From Cumulibacter manganitolerans (GTDB lineage Bacteria > Actinomycetota > Actinomycetes > Mycobacteriales > Antricoccaceae), in assembly GCF_009602465.1 (NCBI RefSeq), contig NZ_WBKP01000002.1:62001-126000 (forward strand): a DNA stretch of 64,000 nt. Direction: 5' to 3'. A program made the translations under genes and the position numbers. Below are positions 43,576 through 51,931 of the stretch, piece after piece. Position 1 is the stretch's first letter. Each line of letters opens with the position of its first letter. The notes beneath the pieces are model-generated. The model ran no database searches. It was not told where the DNA came from and saw nothing but the letters and a program-made list of their open reading frames with translations.

Positions 43576-43757
43576 GACCCTCACAAACAGCCGATCCGCT
43601 GCCTGACGAGATCACCGCGAGCAGGCCGCCGCCGACGAATCTCGATCTGAGACTCCGCGACCCCGCCCTCCCGATACCGCTCGACCCGACCCGCCTTCTG
43701 AGCAGTATCACTGCAGTTACGACGGGAGAGGAAGCCGCCCGGGTTCATCAGCGGACA

Positions 43758-44957
43758 TTGACTGTGGTCATCCTCAGCCAGATCCTCGGCGGCGCCGGTC
43801 TTGCCGCGGGTATTTCGGTGGGTGCGCTGCTGGCCCAGGACATGCTCGGCTCCGACGCCCTCTCCGGAGTGCCGACGGGCCTGTTCACCCTCGGGTCCGC
43901 GCTGGCCGCGTTCCTGGTGGGCCGATCCACGCAGCGGTTTGGCCGACGAGTGGGCCTGGCCTACGGCTTCATCGCCGGCGGGCTCGGGGCCGCTGGCGTC
44001 GTCGCGGCCGCGGTTCTCGACAATGTGCCGCTGCTGTTCCTCGCCCTGTTCATCTACGGCTCGGGCACCGCCACCAACCTCCAGGCCCGCTACGCCGGCA
44101 CCGACCTCGCTCCCGCGAACAAGCGCGGCTTCGGCACCAGCATGGCCATGGTCGCGACCACCATCGGTGCCGTCGCTGGCCCGAACCTGATCGATCCCAT
44201 GGGTGCCTTCGCTGACTCGGTGGGTGTGCCGACATTGGCCGGGCCGTTCATCCTCGCTGCCGTCGCCTATGGCGCCGCGGGCCTCGTGCTGTTCATGCTC
44301 CTGCGCCCGGACCCGTATCTATTAGCTCGACGCATCGCCACGGAGACTGCGGCGAAGGAACCCAACGGCTCGGCAAACAGGGCGGTGCCGAAGGTCGGAA
44401 TCGGCGCATACGTGGGTGCCACGGTGATGGTCCTGACCCAGATCGTGATGATCGCCATCATGACGATGACCCCGATCCACATGCGCGCCCATCACCACGA
44501 GATGGCCGCCGTCGGCCTGGTCATCGGCATGCACATCGGCGCGATGTGGCTGCCGTCCCTGTTCACCGGCATCCTGGTGGACAAGCTCGGCCGCACCCCC
44601 ATGGTCATCGCGTCCGGGGTGACGCTGCTGCTCGCCGGGGTGCTCGCCGCGACCGCGCCGGGCGACTCGCTCGGCCTGCTGATCCTCGCGCTCGTACTGC
44701 TCGGCCTCGGCTGGAACTTCGGTCTCGTATCCGGCACCGCGCTCGTGGTGGACGCCACCGTGCCGCAGAACCGGCCGCGCACGCAGGGCACCATCGACGT
44801 GCTCATCGCCCTGGCCGGCGCCGGAGGCGGAGCAATGTCCGGAATGGTCATGTCCGCGACCAGCTACCAGGCACTCTCTCTCGGCGGTGGCATCCTCGCC
44901 CTCCTGCTCATACCGGTGCTGCTGTGGGCCCGTGCCCGCCGCGCTGTTACCGCATGA
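43758..44957 (+). CDS. MFS transporter with unclear start (first gene of the cargo cassette)
   Basis: About 399 residues from a TTG at 43758. Twelve hydrophobic segments, first ILSQILGGAGLAAGISVGAL; loop motif FLVGRSTQRFGRRVGLA after helix 2. Family similarity seems to begin about 10 residues earlier (EEAARVHQRTLTVV), where no ATG or GTG exists, so the 5' end may have been lost or altered at the cassette border. Substrate unknown; the His-rich loop MRAHHHEM is noticeable. The next genes are trxB-trxA, 275 bases on. Confidence 0.75.
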   Translation: MTVVILSQILGGAGLAAGISVGALLAQDMLGSDALSGVPTGLFTLGSALAAFLVGRSTQRFGRRVGLAYGFIAGGLGAAGVVAAAVLDNVPLLFLALFIYGSGTATNLQARYAGTDLAPANKRGFGTSMAMVATTIGAVAGPNLIDPMGAFADSVGVPTLAGPFILAAVAYGAAGLVLFMLLRPDPYLLARRIATETAAKEPNGSANRAVPKVGIGAYVGATVMVLTQIVMIAIMTMTPIHMRAHHHEMAAVGLVIGMHIGAMWLPSLFTGILVDKLGRTPMVIASGVTLLLAGVLAATAPGDSLGLLILALVLLGLGWNFGLVSGTALVVDATVPQNRPRTQGTIDVLIALAGAGGGAMSGMVMSATSYQALSLGGGILALLLIPVLLWARARRAVTA

Positions 44958-45169
44958 CCACCCACGCCCTACGAACGGATGATCCCAAGGTGCGCTCAAC
45001 GTCTTGATCGCGCGGGCTGGAGCGGGGTGGTGGAGCGATGTCCGGGAGGTCGTCACCCTCTCCGTTTTTCACGGGCTTGCTCTCGGCGGGGGCGTACTCG
45101 CTCCGCCACTGCCCCGCATCCGACCCAGTCACGCCACGGCCGCCTCCCGGCAGCTGCCCGGCGGCCGGG

Positions 45170-45210
45170 CCACCTAATCGCGTTCCCGAATACCACCTAA
45201 TGACGTTCCC
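45170..45210. promoter_or_regulatory. Tandem direct repeat upstream of trxB
   Basis: CCACCTAATCGCGTTCCC (45170-45187) and CCACCTAATGACGTTCCC (45193-45210) are near-identical 18-bp units starting 23 bases apart, just upstream of the trxB ribosome-binding site (GAAGAGG). They probably form a regulator or sigma-factor site. They do not match the ArsR-rhodanese operator. Confidence 0.6.
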
Positions 45211-45231
45211 AAGAAGAGGTTCTGCTTCACC

Positions 45232-46212
45232 ATGCTTGATGTCATCATCATCGGCTCTGGTCCCGCCGGGTTCACTGCCGCCATCTACGCCGCGCGCGCG
45301 AATCTGCGGCCACTGATCATCGCCAGTTCCGTCGAGGTCGGCGGCGAACTGATGAACACCACCGAGGTCGAGAACTTCCCGGGCTTCCCCGAGGCGATCA
45401 TGGGTCCCGATCTGATGGCGAAGATGCAGCAACAGGCCGAGCGCTTCGGCGCCGAAGTCGTCTACGACGACGCGGCCGAGCTCGACCTCCACGGGGCAGT
45501 CAAGCGCGTTACGCTCGGGTCAGGACGAGTCGAGGAGACACGCTCGTTGATCTTCGCGACCGGTTCGGCCTACCGGAAGCTGAACATCCCACGCGAGGAT
45601 GAGCTGTCCGGGCACGGCCTCTCGTGGTGCGCGACGTGCGACGGATTCTTCTTCCGAGAAAAGGAGATCGCGGTCGTCGGCGGCGGCGACTCCGCGATGG
45701 AGGAGGCTACATTCCTCACCAAGTTCGCGTCGAAGGTGTATTTGATTCACCGCCGTGACGAGTTTCGCGCCTCGAAGATCATGCAGAGGCGCGCCTTCGA
45801 CAACGCCAAGATCGAGGTCATCTGGAACAGCGAGGTCGCCGAGCTGAAGGGCCAGGGCCAGCTGAGCGGCGTCGTCCTGCGTGACCTCGTCACGCGTGAT
45901 ACGCGCGAACTTGCGCTCGACGGGCTGTTCATCGCCATCGGCAACGACCCCCGGACACACCTCATCCACGGGAAGCTCGACCTGACCTCTCAGGGCACGA
46001 TCGCGGTCGATGGACGATCCTCTCGCACCTCGGTCCCGGGCATCTTCGCCGCGGGCGATGTCATCGACCCCACATACCGCCAGGCCGTGACAGCCGCCGC
46101 CAGCGGTACCGTCGCCGCGCTCGATGCCGAGCACTACCTCGCCACTCTCGACGATGTCTTCCCAACGCTCGTCGACGCCGCCACGACCGCATCACCTGAG
46201 GAGAAACCATGA
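45232..46212 (+). CDS. trxB: Thioredoxin reductase
   Basis: 326 residues, full length. FAD-binding IIIGSGPAGFTAAIYAARAN at the start, redox-active WCATCDG (Cys133 and Cys136), NADPH motif VVGGGDSAMEEATFL and C-terminal FAD motif GIFAAGDV. It passes electrons from NADPH to thioredoxin in the cytosol. ATG at 45232, GAAGAGG 12 bases upstream. Its stop overlaps the thioredoxin start (ATGA). This is a cargo-encoded pair, presumably in addition to the chromosomal system, and likely serves the rhodanese, OsmC and CcdA proteins of the cassette. Confidence 0.94.
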   Translation: MLDVIIIGSGPAGFTAAIYAARANLRPLIIASSVEVGGELMNTTEVENFPGFPEAIMGPDLMAKMQQQAERFGAEVVYDDAAELDLHGAVKRVTLGSGRVEETRSLIFATGSAYRKLNIPREDELSGHGLSWCATCDGFFFREKEIAVVGGGDSAMEEATFLTKFASKVYLIHRRDEFRASKIMQRRAFDNAKIEVIWNSEVAELKGQGQLSGVVLRDLVTRDTRELALDGLFIAIGNDPRTHLIHGKLDLTSQGTIAVDGRSSRTSVPGIFAAGDVIDPTYRQAVTAAASGTVAALDAEHYLATLDDVFPTLVDAATTASPEEKP

Positions 46213-46532
46213 CAACGCGGACGACCACCTCCGCCACCTTCGAAACGGACGTACTACAGGCCGACGGCCCTGTGCTCGTTGATTTCTGGGCCGAATGGTG
46301 CGGTCCATGCCGCATGGTGGCCCCCGTCCTCGACGCTATCCAATCTGCTCACGCCGACAAGATCCGCATCTTCAAGCTCAACGTCGACGAGAACCCTGAC
46401 CTTGCAACGAAATACCAGATCACTTCGATCCCGGCGATGAAGGTCTTCGTCGGCGGTGAACCCGTCAAGACGATCGTGGGCGCCAAGCCTCGCCACGCTC
46501 TTGAGGCCGACCTCGCCGAGTGGATCGCCTGA
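46209..46532 (+). CDS. trxA: Thioredoxin
   Basis: 107 residues, canonical thioredoxin: VLVDFWAEWCGPCRMVAPVL with Cys31/Cys34, the buried Asp in VDENPD, cis-proline in TSIPAMKVF and C-terminal helix. GGAG precedes the ATG, which overlaps trxB. It reduces cytosolic disulfides and persulfides and can feed electrons to CcdA, whose gene lies at 55051 in the same cassette. Confidence 0.94.
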   Translation: MTTRTTTSATFETDVLQADGPVLVDFWAEWCGPCRMVAPVLDAIQSAHADKIRIFKLNVDENPDLATKYQITSIPAMKVFVGGEPVKTIVGAKPRHALEADLAEWIA

Positions 46533-46634
46533 CCGGACCCACGCGTCCTCGGAATACCGGATCATGACGAGCGAGTCACGGTCACAGCGGACGCTACGGA
46601 GCAGTAAAGAAGGCTGTAGTGAGGGGCCGATCCG

Positions 46635-47321
46635 TCACGCCGCCTGACCGTTTTCGACTGGTAGGCCGCTCAGGTGCCATTCGAGCATGCCGTCCTGGAG
46701 CCGGCGAGCGGGCACTCCTTGATCGTGGAGAAGATTGACGGCCTCGTAAGCCAGGACGCAGTATGCGCCGCGACAGTAGGCGACGACTTCCTGGTCCTCG
46801 GGAAGATCACCGAGCCGTTCCGCGAGCTCGTCGAGCGGGAGTGAGCGCGCGCCGGGTACGTGGGCGAACTCGTACTCTTCCCGGGGGCGGACATCGATCA
46901 CCGTCACCCGGCCGTCGGCGGCCTTGGCCAGTAGTTCCTCACGGCTGGTCTCGGCGGTCTGATCGACCGGAGCCGTCGGGTCGAGGCCGAGGTAGTCGTC
47001 GCGGGCGCGGCGAACGTCGGCGACTCGGTCCGTCGCGACGGCGCGTAACTGCTCGTAGAGGCGGATGACGTCGAGGCCGGCCACGTTGTAGTAGATCTTC
47101 GTCCCCTCGCGGCGGGTGGTGACAAGACCTGCCTGCCTGAGCACCTGCAGATGCGCGGACGCCGTGGTCAGGCCGAGGTCGGCTGCTGCGGCAAGCTTCT
47201 CGACACTGCGTTCGCCCTGGACGAGCAGGTCGAGCAGCTCCAGTCGTTTTCCGTTGCCAACGGCCTTGCCGACGCGTGCGATCTGATCGAACAGCTCGGT
47301 CTTCTTCTGACGATCCCCCAT
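46635..47321 (-). CDS. ArsR-family regulator fused to a rhodanese domain (unit 1)
   Basis: 228 residues from ATG 47321, with GGAGG 6 bases upstream; a start at 47348 lacks such a site. Residues 10-95 form an ArsR winged HTH (GNGKRLELLDLLVQGERSVE, LTTASAHLQVLRQAGLV) without the CxC metal motif of ArsR/SmtB. Residues 130-222 form a rhodanese domain with loop YCRGAYC (Cys183, Cys188). The paired cysteines at the ends of the loop suggest sensing of sulfane sulfur or persulfide. It is divergent from the MBL-rhodanese gene; two operator-like sites lie in the intergenic region, one adjoining its start, so autoregulation is likely. Confidence 0.9.
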   Translation of the reverse strand: MGDRQKKTELFDQIARVGKAVGNGKRLELLDLLVQGERSVEKLAAAADLGLTTASAHLQVLRQAGLVTTRREGTKIYYNVAGLDVIRLYEQLRAVATDRVADVRRARDDYLGLDPTAPVDQTAETSREELLAKAADGRVTVIDVRPREEYEFAHVPGARSLPLDELAERLGDLPEDQEVVAYCRGAYCVLAYEAVNLLHDQGVPARRLQDGMLEWHLSGLPVENGQAA

Positions 47322-47325
47322 CACA

Positions 47326-47382
47326 TCCTCCAAAATTTTGTGGAACACTGGATGTGAGCCTATTCCAGGTTCTTGTGGAACA
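47326..47382. promoter_or_regulatory. Two operator-like sites between the ArsR-rhodanese and MBL-rhodanese genes
   Basis: Main site 47361-47382: TATTCCA-N8-TGGAACA, an inverted repeat. Second, degenerate site 47326-47347: TCCTCCA-N8-TGGAACA, 35 bp away. The main site recurs exactly, with the same spacer length, at 57443-57464 beside the second ArsR-rhodanese gene. These are the probable binding sites of the two regulators. Confidence 0.8.
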
Positions 47383-47386
47383 TCAG

Positions 47387-47410
47387 CGTACTCGCTTGGC
47401 GGCGAGTACG
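47387..47410 (+). promoter_or_regulatory. Hairpin in the 5' leader of the MBL-rhodanese gene
   Basis: CGTACTCGC pairs perfectly with GCGAGTACG around the 6-base loop TTGGCG, ending just before the ribosome-binding site GGACAGGAG. It may stabilise the mRNA or affect translation. Confidence 0.5.
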
Positions 47411-47428
47411 GGGACAGGAGTGAATACC

Positions 47429-48790
47429 GTGGGACAGTTCGATCTCATCCCGGTCGTCGACGAAGGTCTGGGTAACTCGACGTATCTGCTGGATGTCGGG
47501 GGCGGTCGCGCCCTGGTGATGGACCCGGAGCGCGACTTGCGGCAGGTGCGTGCCGAGGCGCAGCGGCGCGGGCTGCGCATCGCCTGGGCGATCGAGACAC
47601 ACATGCACGCCGACTTCATCTCGGGAGTGCGTGAGCTCGCCGCAGTGGAGGGAGCCGGTGTGCTGGCACCCGAGGTGGGCCCGCGTGGTTTCGAAGTGCA
47701 CGGTCTCAGCGACGGCGATACCGTGCCGGTCGGCTCGTTCGCGTTGCAGGCGCTGCACACCCCAGGGCATTCTCCGGAGCACCTGTCGTATTTGCTGTGG
47801 GATGGGGACCGAATCGCCGGAGTGTTCACCGGAGGTTCGTTGATGGTCGGCACGGCCGGGCGTACGGACTTGGTGAGCCCAGATCAGACGGTGCCGTTGG
47901 CGCGGGCACAGTTTCACTCGTTGCAGCGGCTGATGGAGTTGCCCGACGAGACGCCGGTGTGGCCGACACACGGAGCGGGCTCGTTCTGCTCGGCGTCCTC
48001 GGGTGATCAGCGGGTGAGCACCATCGGCCGCGAGCGTGCGACGAACCCGCTGCTGCAGGTCGCTGGGGAGGAGGAGTTCGTTGACGCGTTAGTGGGCTCG
48101 ATGGGGACGTTCCCGGATTACTTCCTGCGGCTGGGTGAGGTCAACGAGGCCGGGCCGGTCATCTTGGGCGAGACACCAGCGCTGACGGCCTTGGGCGCGG
48201 AAGAGGTGCGCACGGCGATCGCGGAGGGCGCGCAGGTCGTTGACGTGCGTGCAGCGGCCGATTACGCCGCCGGTCATGTGCCGGGTTCGCTGTCGATCAC
48301 GCTGCGATCGGTGTTCTCCACGTGGCTCGGGTGGCTGGCAGATCCCACCCGCCCGGTCATCGTCGTGCGCAACCACGACCAGCGTGTCGAGGACATTGTC
48401 TGGGGTGCGGCCAACGTCGGTTTCGACGCTCTTGCCGGCGAGCTCGCCGGCGGTCTGCCGGCCTGGCAGGCCGCCGGACAACCGGCCGCGACCGGACGGA
48501 TGGCTCGCGGTGACGAGCTCGTCGCCGACGATACTGTGCTGGATGTGCGTCAGGCGCCGGAGTTCGCCGCCGCGCACGTGCCGGGAGCGGTCAACATCGA
48601 ACTCGGGGCGTTGACCGAGAGACTCGAGGAGGTCCCTGGCGGGCCGGTGCTGGTCATGTGCGGGCATGGCGAGCGTGCCATGGGGGCGGCCAGCATCCTC
48701 GAACGCGCAGGACGCACCGACGTCCGCGTCCTGGACGGCGGCCCCGAGGACTGGGTCGCCGCGACAGGCCGCCAACTGCAGGTCCCGTGA
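47429..48790 (+). CDS. MBL-fold protein with two rhodanese domains (persulfide dioxygenase-like)
   Basis: 453 residues from GTG 47429 (GGAG, 8 bases). Residues 1-200 are a metallo-beta-lactamase domain of the ETHE1/CstB type: THMHADFISG (His58, His60, Asp62), HTPGHSPEH (His110, His114), THGAGS (His181). ETHE1 has an iron-binding Asp in the FTGD motif; here the motif is FTGGSL, with Gly136. Rhodanese 1 (about 255-350) has no active-site Cys (VRNHDQR); rhodanese 2 (about 360-450) has MCGHGER with Cys411. Relatives oxidise persulfide to sulfite and transfer sulfur. The missing ligand makes dioxygenase activity uncertain. It is co-transcribed with the MFS gene (TGATG overlap). Confidence 0.88.
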   Translation: MGQFDLIPVVDEGLGNSTYLLDVGGGRALVMDPERDLRQVRAEAQRRGLRIAWAIETHMHADFISGVRELAAVEGAGVLAPEVGPRGFEVHGLSDGDTVPVGSFALQALHTPGHSPEHLSYLLWDGDRIAGVFTGGSLMVGTAGRTDLVSPDQTVPLARAQFHSLQRLMELPDETPVWPTHGAGSFCSASSGDQRVSTIGRERATNPLLQVAGEEEFVDALVGSMGTFPDYFLRLGEVNEAGPVILGETPALTALGAEEVRTAIAEGAQVVDVRAAADYAAGHVPGSLSITLRSVFSTWLGWLADPTRPVIVVRNHDQRVEDIVWGAANVGFDALAGELAGGLPAWQAAGQPAATGRMARGDELVADDTVLDVRQAPEFAAAHVPGAVNIELGALTERLEEVPGGPVLVMCGHGERAMGAASILERAGRTDVRVLDGGPEDWVAATGRQLQVP

Positions 48791-50064
48791 TGCCGGAGAA
48801 GATGCCGCTCAGGCTCGGGCTGCGGGCCAACGCCGCACAGTTCACGCTGCTGGTCGCGATCAACGCTCTCGTGGGCGGCATGGTGGGCCAGCAGCAGACT
48901 GTGCTGCCCCTGCTGGCCGAGGATGTCTTCGGGCTGAGCGGGTACACGTTCATCTTCACCTACGTGGCTGCGTTCGGAATCACCAAAGCAATCGCGAACT
49001 ACTTTGCGGGCACCTTCTCTGACCGGTACGGACGTAAGCCCGTCCTGATGGTCGGCTGGCTCTTCGCCATCCCGGTGCCGCTAATGCTGATCTGGGCGCC
49101 GGACTGGGGCTGGGTTGTGGCCGCGAACGTGCTCCTGGGCATCAACCAGGGACTGACCTGGTCAACGACCGTCGTGATGAAGATCGACCTCGTCGGCCCC
49201 AACCAGCGCGGCCTGGCGATGGGCCTTAACGAGGCCGCCGGCTACGGCGCCGTGGCCATCACCTCGCTGGCAGCCGGATACCTCGCCGAGCAGTACGGGC
49301 TACGCCCGGCGCCGTTCCTGCTCGGCCTGTCCTACACCGCACTGGCACTACTGCTCTCGGGCGTCTTCGTCCGGGAGACCCGCGGCCACGCCCTCCTCGA
49401 CGCAGGCCAACATGTGGCGCGCTCCGACGGGCTGCACGACCACCTCCATGCAGACCTGACGAACCGGGAAATCCTCGCCCAGACCACTTTCAAGGAACCG
49501 GCACTGTCGTCGGCGAGCCAGGCCGGCCTGGTCAATAACCTCAACTTCGGACTGTCCTGGGGACTCTTCCCGCTCCTGTTCGCCACGGCGGATCTTCCCG
49601 TGGACCAGATCGGGCTCCTGTTCGCCATCTACCCGGCCGTATGGGGAGCCGGGCAGCTCTTCACCGGTGGCCTGTCGGATCGAATCGGACGAAAACATCT
49701 CATCACCGGCGGTATGTTCGTTCAGGCCGTCGCGCTCGCGCTCATCGCCCTCGGCGACAGCTTCGCAATGTGGGCGGCCGGCACCGCGATCCTCGGCGCG
49801 GGAACAGCCATGGTGTACCCCACCCTCCTGGCTGTCATCGGTGACGTCGCCCACCCCGCGTGGCGCGGCCGCGCCGTCGGTGTGTACCGAGTCTGGCGGG
49901 ACCTCGGCTATGCCGTCGGGGCGATCGCCGGCGGCATCGTCGCTGACCTGATGGGACTGAACGCTGCGGTGTGGGCTGCTGCCGCCGTCAGCGTTGTCTC
50001 AGCCACCGGTGTTGCGGTGCGGATGTACGAAACTCATCCCCGTGTCCCTACACCACCACGGTGA
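48790..50064 (+). CDS. MFS transporter co-transcribed with the MBL-rhodanese gene
   Basis: 424 residues, about 12 membrane helices. MFS loop motif NYFAGTFSDRYGRKPVLMVG after helix 2 and a second one LFTGGLSDRIGRKHLITGG in the other half. A long cytoplasmic central loop is rich in His (HVARSDGLHDHLHADLTN). Start ATG 48790 overlaps the upstream stop by one base. Given the neighbours, it may export a sulfur oxyanion or a small thiol; the sequence does not show which. Its C-terminus (VAVRMYETHPR) is echoed by a remnant at 52225. Confidence 0.87.
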   Translation: MPEKMPLRLGLRANAAQFTLLVAINALVGGMVGQQQTVLPLLAEDVFGLSGYTFIFTYVAAFGITKAIANYFAGTFSDRYGRKPVLMVGWLFAIPVPLMLIWAPDWGWVVAANVLLGINQGLTWSTTVVMKIDLVGPNQRGLAMGLNEAAGYGAVAITSLAAGYLAEQYGLRPAPFLLGLSYTALALLLSGVFVRETRGHALLDAGQHVARSDGLHDHLHADLTNREILAQTTFKEPALSSASQAGLVNNLNFGLSWGLFPLLFATADLPVDQIGLLFAIYPAVWGAGQLFTGGLSDRIGRKHLITGGMFVQAVALALIALGDSFAMWAAGTAILGAGTAMVYPTLLAVIGDVAHPAWRGRAVGVYRVWRDLGYAVGAIAGGIVADLMGLNAAVWAAAAVSVVSATGVAVRMYETHPRVPTPPR

Positions 50065-50078
50065 GAGGCTGAAAACGC

Positions 50079-50759
50079 ATGCACACCCCGCCAGCCCTTC
50101 CCGGCCCCATTACGGCTTTCGATGACCGAGCCGACGACTACGACCGCTGGTTCGACGAGCACCCGGACGTCTTCCAGGCCGAGCTGGGCGCCATCTCCGC
50201 CCTCCTCGACCCCGCCCGCCCCGCCGCGTCCGCGCCAGACAGGCTGGAGATCGGGGTCGGGACAGGACGCTTCGCTGCCGCCCTAGGTATCGGCTCCGGC
50301 GTAGAGCCCGCACCCCGCATGGCCGCCCTCGCCCGCCAACGCGGCATCCACGTCACGGACGCTGTCGCCGAGGCACTGCCCTTCCCCGACGACCGGTTCG
50401 CACTCACCGCGTTCATCACCTCCCTGTGCTTCGTCACCGACCCCCCTCGCGCCCTGGCCGAAGCCAGCCGGGTCACCCGGCCGGGCGGGTCGGTATTGAT
50501 CGCCTATCTCAACCTGGCCAGTGCTGCCGGAGCACACTTGGCCGCCACGCAGCACGAGGACCCCTACTTCGCCCACGCCCGGCTCCGCACCACCACAGAA
50601 CTGCGCGCCCTGCTCGCCGATGCCGACCTCGCCGCCGACGGCGCCCAACAGGTCATCGCCGAAGCCGGTCAGCCGCCCCGAGTATCTTCCGGCGCCGACC
50701 AGGGCTTGTTCTGCGTCCTTCGCGCCCGGGTCGCCTCAACTACGAAACCGCCTCGTTGA
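50079..50759 (+). CDS. Class I SAM-dependent methyltransferase
   Basis: 226 residues. SAM-binding LEIGVGTGRFAAALG (about residues 56-70), acidic motif GSGVEPAPRMAALARQRG, EALPFPDDRFAL, and the post-motif TRPGGSVLIAYLN: the UbiE/methyltransferase-11 pattern. ATG 50079 follows GAGAGG, 14 bases after the MFS stop, so it ends that operon. In a sulfur cassette, S-methylation of a toxic thiol is a reasonable guess; nothing in the sequence fixes the acceptor. Confidence 0.85.
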   Translation: MHTPPALPGPITAFDDRADDYDRWFDEHPDVFQAELGAISALLDPARPAASAPDRLEIGVGTGRFAAALGIGSGVEPAPRMAALARQRGIHVTDAVAEALPFPDDRFALTAFITSLCFVTDPPRALAEASRVTRPGGSVLIAYLNLASAAGAHLAATQHEDPYFAHARLRTTTELRALLADADLAADGAQQVIAEAGQPPRVSSGADQGLFCVLRARVASTTKPPR

Positions 50760-50816
50760 CCCAGTCCGCCGCGACATCCTCTCGCATCTGACCGCCGCAC
50801 TCAGCAGTCCTCAGCG

Positions 50817-51103
50817 CGACTGGTTCGTTCATCGGGAGCGCGGAGGCCATTACGGAGTTTGACACCGCGGTGGCTGAGGTGCCGCAGATCGTCGAGGGCC
50901 AGCGCCTCTTCGGTGAGCCCGACTACCTCCTTCGGGTAGTGAGCCGCGACCTCGCCGCCTACAAGCTCCTGTACGACTCCGTCCTGTCCAAGCTGCCGGG
51001 GCTCCGGGTCCCCAACTCGACCGTCGTGATGAAGGAGACCCTTCCCCGGCGTCCACTGCCCGTCCCGCCGCACAAGGCGGCGACCCCGCGCCGGGGCAGC
51101 TAG
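50817..51103 (+). pseudogene. Lrp/AsnC-type regulator, C-terminal fragment
   Basis: The frame encodes the ligand-binding RAM domain of Lrp/AsnC regulators: FDTAVAEVPQIVEGQRLFGE, PDYLLRVVSRDLAAYKLLYD, KLPGLRVPNSTVVMKETLP. The N-terminal HTH domain is absent; upstream codons run into the methyltransferase end without a plausible start. It is a remnant left at the junction between the two parts of the cassette. Confidence 0.7.
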
Positions 51104-51640
51104 TGACCTGTCTTTGACAGAGTCTTGTTGGTTGGCCTTCGTAATAACGCGCACGGTGGCCTTCGTCCCAATCGATGGCGGGCGCGGTACGCCCAGGTCT
51201 TCTGGGACGCCGGCGGTCAGGCCTGCGGCGATCGTCGTGCCTCTGGTCCATCGCGGCGCGCGACCTTGCCGAGCCACCGAGGCTCGACTTCGGGGCTCTG
51301 TTCGCGACCGTCCAGCCAACGTCTGCGCCGATCTGCGTGCGCACCACGTCCCGAGCCGCATGATGGATCTCCACGACACGCTCCCAGATCTCAGTATCGA
51401 GCGCCGACAGGAGTAGGCGGGCGCGGGCGGTCGTCGGCTCGGCCACCCGGGCGCTCCCTCGGCGGCGTACCAGCGTGGTCATCATGCGCGAGCATATTCA
51501 GCTCGTTGCTCGTTACTCGTCGCGATCCAACACGATCCCACCGCTATGCCGCATGGCGACACCTAGCCCGGTGATTGTCCCTCCACGTCATGACTCGGTG
51601 AGTCTCGGCGCGGTCTGATCATGACTCTTGGTTCGCGAGG
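51104..51640. other. Stretch without a convincing gene
   Basis: Open frames exist on both strands, including a minus-strand one from 51485 (MTTLVRRRGSARVAEPTTAR...), but none shows family patterns and their codon use looks like that of overlapping shadows. It separates the Lrp fragment from the TusA-like gene and is probably scar DNA between two former elements. Confidence 0.5.
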
Positions 51641-51931
51641 TCACCGTGTGACGTGCCAGGGACGCGCGGGATCAGTTGCCATCGGCGTGCCGCTGGTGCG
51701 TACCGCGTAGGTGGGGGTTCCCGGGCCGTCGATAGGGCCGAGGTAGGTGTGTCCGGTCATGCGGCACCACGCGGGTAGGTCGATCGGTGCGACAGGGTCG
51801 GTCGTGGTCAGGTGGATGACGGTGCCTGGTGGGACCTGGGCGGCTTGGTTGCGCAGAAGGATTAGCAGGCGGGCGCAGCTGAGATCGCTGCCGTCGAGGT
51901 GGTCGATGCGCGGTCCTTGGGTGGCGCTCAT
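51641..51931 (-). CDS. TusA-family sulfur carrier, divergent active site
   Basis: 96 residues. The TusA/SirA fold is recognisable: HLDGSDLSCARLLILLRNQ with the conserved Cys19, and LPAWCRMTGHTYLG with Cys56. Classical TusA has CPxP after the active Cys; here it is CARL, so both prolines are missing. TusA proteins relay persulfide sulfur between desulfurases, rhodaneses and acceptors. The start overlaps the small upstream ORF (ATGA). It is the last gene of the leftward unit that begins with the second ArsR-rhodanese regulator. Confidence 0.82.
   Translation of the reverse strand: MSATQGPRIDHLDGSDLSCARLLILLRNQAAQVPPGTVIHLTTTDPVAPIDLPAWCRMTGHTYLGPIDGPGTPTYAVRTSGTPMATDPARPWHVTR

Noticed and set aside
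51380-51485. Minus-strand frame starting MTTLVRRRGSARVAEPTTAR as a possible regulator
   Set aside because: No recognisable domain, no ribosome-binding site and the frame degenerates into Arg/Pro-rich sequence; treated as part of a scar region.
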